DNA of 64,000 bases from Pseudomonas sp. PA15(2017) (GTDB lineage: Bacteria; Pseudomonadota; Gammaproteobacteria; Pseudomonadales; Pseudomonadaceae): contig NZ_MSXV01000052.1 of NCBI RefSeq assembly GCF_001945395.1, positions 230,440 to 294,439 on the forward strand. The letters run 5' to 3'. The notes beneath the pieces were generated by a model. It was not told the DNA's origin, made no database searches, and saw nothing but the letters and a program-made list of their open reading frames with translations. Numbering within the stretch: the stretch's first letter is position 1; every line of letters starts with the position of its first letter. The position numbers were made by a program, and so were the translations under genes. Below are positions 63,385-64,000 of this stretch, piece after piece.

Positions 63385-64000
63385 ATGCAGAAGCTGGAAA
63401 AAGTTCTGATCGCCAACCGCGGCGAGATCGCCCTGCGCATCCTGCGTGCCTGTAAGGAGCTGGGCATCAAGACCGTGGCCGTGCACTCCACTGCCGACCG
63501 CGAGCTGATGCACCTGGCCCTGGCTGACGAGTCCGTATGCATCGGCCCGGCGCCGGGCAACCTGTCGTACCTGAACATCCCGGCCATCATCAGCGCCGCG
63601 GAAGTTACCGGTGCCACCGCCATCCACCCCGGCTACGGCTTCCTCGCGGAAAACGCCGACTTCGCCGAGCAGGTGGAAAACTCCGGGTTCGCCTTCATCG
63701 GCCCGAAAGCCGACACCATCCGCCTGATGGGTGACAAGGTGTCCGCCAAGGACGCCATGATCAAGGCCGGCGTACCGGTGGTTCCAGGCTCCGACGGCCC
63801 GCTGCCGGAAGACGAAGCACAAGCCCTGCGCATCGCCCGTGAAGTCGGCTACCCGGTGATCATCAAGGCCGCCGGCGGCGGTGGTGGTCGCGGCATGCGC
63901 GTGGTGTGGAAGGAAGAAGACCTGATCAAGTCGGCCAAGCTGACCCGCACCGAAGCCGGTGCCGCGTTCGGCAACCCGATGGTCTACCTGGAGAAATTCC
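63385..64000 (+). CDS. accC: Acetyl-CoA carboxylase biotin carboxylase subunit (5' part)
   Basis: The first 205 codons of AccC, which carboxylates biotin on AccB with ATP and bicarbonate. It begins MQKLEKVLIANRGEIALRIL and shows HPGYGFLAENADFAE, FIGPKADTIRLMGDKVSAK and the glycine-rich ATP loop IIKAAGGGGGRGMRVV. The frame is open at the window end near EAGAAFGNPMVYLEKF; about 240 residues are missing. Confidence 0.97.
   Translation, partial: MQKLEKVLIANRGEIALRILRACKELGIKTVAVHSTADRELMHLALADESVCIGPAPGNLSYLNIPAIISAAEVTGATAIHPGYGFLAENADFAEQVENSGFAFIGPKADTIRLMGDKVSAKDAMIKAGVPVVPGSDGPLPEDEAQALRIAREVGYPVIIKAAGGGGGRGMRVVWKEEDLIKSAKLTRTEAGAAFGNPMVYLEKF

Overview
The window is a high-GC chromosome segment that reads as a Pseudomonas species, close to but not the same as P. 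aeruginosa. The evidence is gene order. One end carries rho-trxA-ppx. The other carries speA, a SUI1-like factor, a Nudix hydrolase, a DUF2333 protein, a GGDEF response regulator, a chemoreceptor, dsbD, aroQ, accB and accC, which is the order I recall for the P. aeruginosa PA4839-PA4848 block. The NAD-salvage cluster matches the PA4916-PA4920 set. REPIN-type palindromes typical of Pseudomonas lie in four intergenic spaces.

Layout. 1-2.8 kb: rho (partial), trxA and ppx. 2.8-6.8 kb: a siderophore-uptake locus (DUF2218 protein, FepA/PfeA-type TonB receptor, AraC regulator). 6.9-13.6 kb: CvrA/NhaP2-type K+/H+ antiporter, giant mechanosensitive channel MscK, and the AMPylase SelO. 13.6-17.8 kb: a small accessory block (MliC-type lysozyme-inhibitor lipoprotein, TetR regulator with divergent glutathione transferase, an amber-interrupted PheC-like binding protein, a DUF4279 protein). 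Two direct copies of a 208-209 bp element with terminal inverted repeats bound this block. 17.8-23.5 kb: cyanide-insensitive oxidase cioAB plus a DUF2474 peptide, then the copper receptor OprC and a DUF2946 protein.

23.6-31.2 kb: a five-gene operon (two periplasmic binding proteins, ABC permease and ATPase, FMN-dependent monooxygenase) diverging from a TonB receptor, probably an organosulfur scavenging system. 31.2-39.4 kb: two complete cell-surface-signalling systems (ECF sigma, FecR anti-sigma, TonB transducer) in mirror image with the receptors convergent. 39.5-47.2 kb: a MATE exporter, a four-gene catabolic operon (DUF3100 permease, 3-hydroxyisobutyrate-dehydrogenase-like enzyme, aldehyde dehydrogenase, M20 amidohydrolase) and its divergent LysR regulator. 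47.2-51.3 kb: NAD salvage (nadE, pncB, pncA diverging from nadD2 and nrtR) around a perfect 19-bp palindrome. 51.5-64 kb: core genes including speA, the diguanylate cyclase, the chemoreceptor, dsbD, aroQ and accBC (accC runs off the window).

The dominant theme is envelope transport of scarce nutrients: five TonB-dependent receptors lie within about 35 kb, each with a different control arrangement (AraC regulator, none visible, divergent ABC operon, and two sigma/anti-sigma pairs). The most novel-looking items are the composite REPIN-carrying repeat that brackets the accessory block, the DUF3100 operon of unknown substrate, the mirror-image signalling pair, and several strong uncharacterised operator palindromes.
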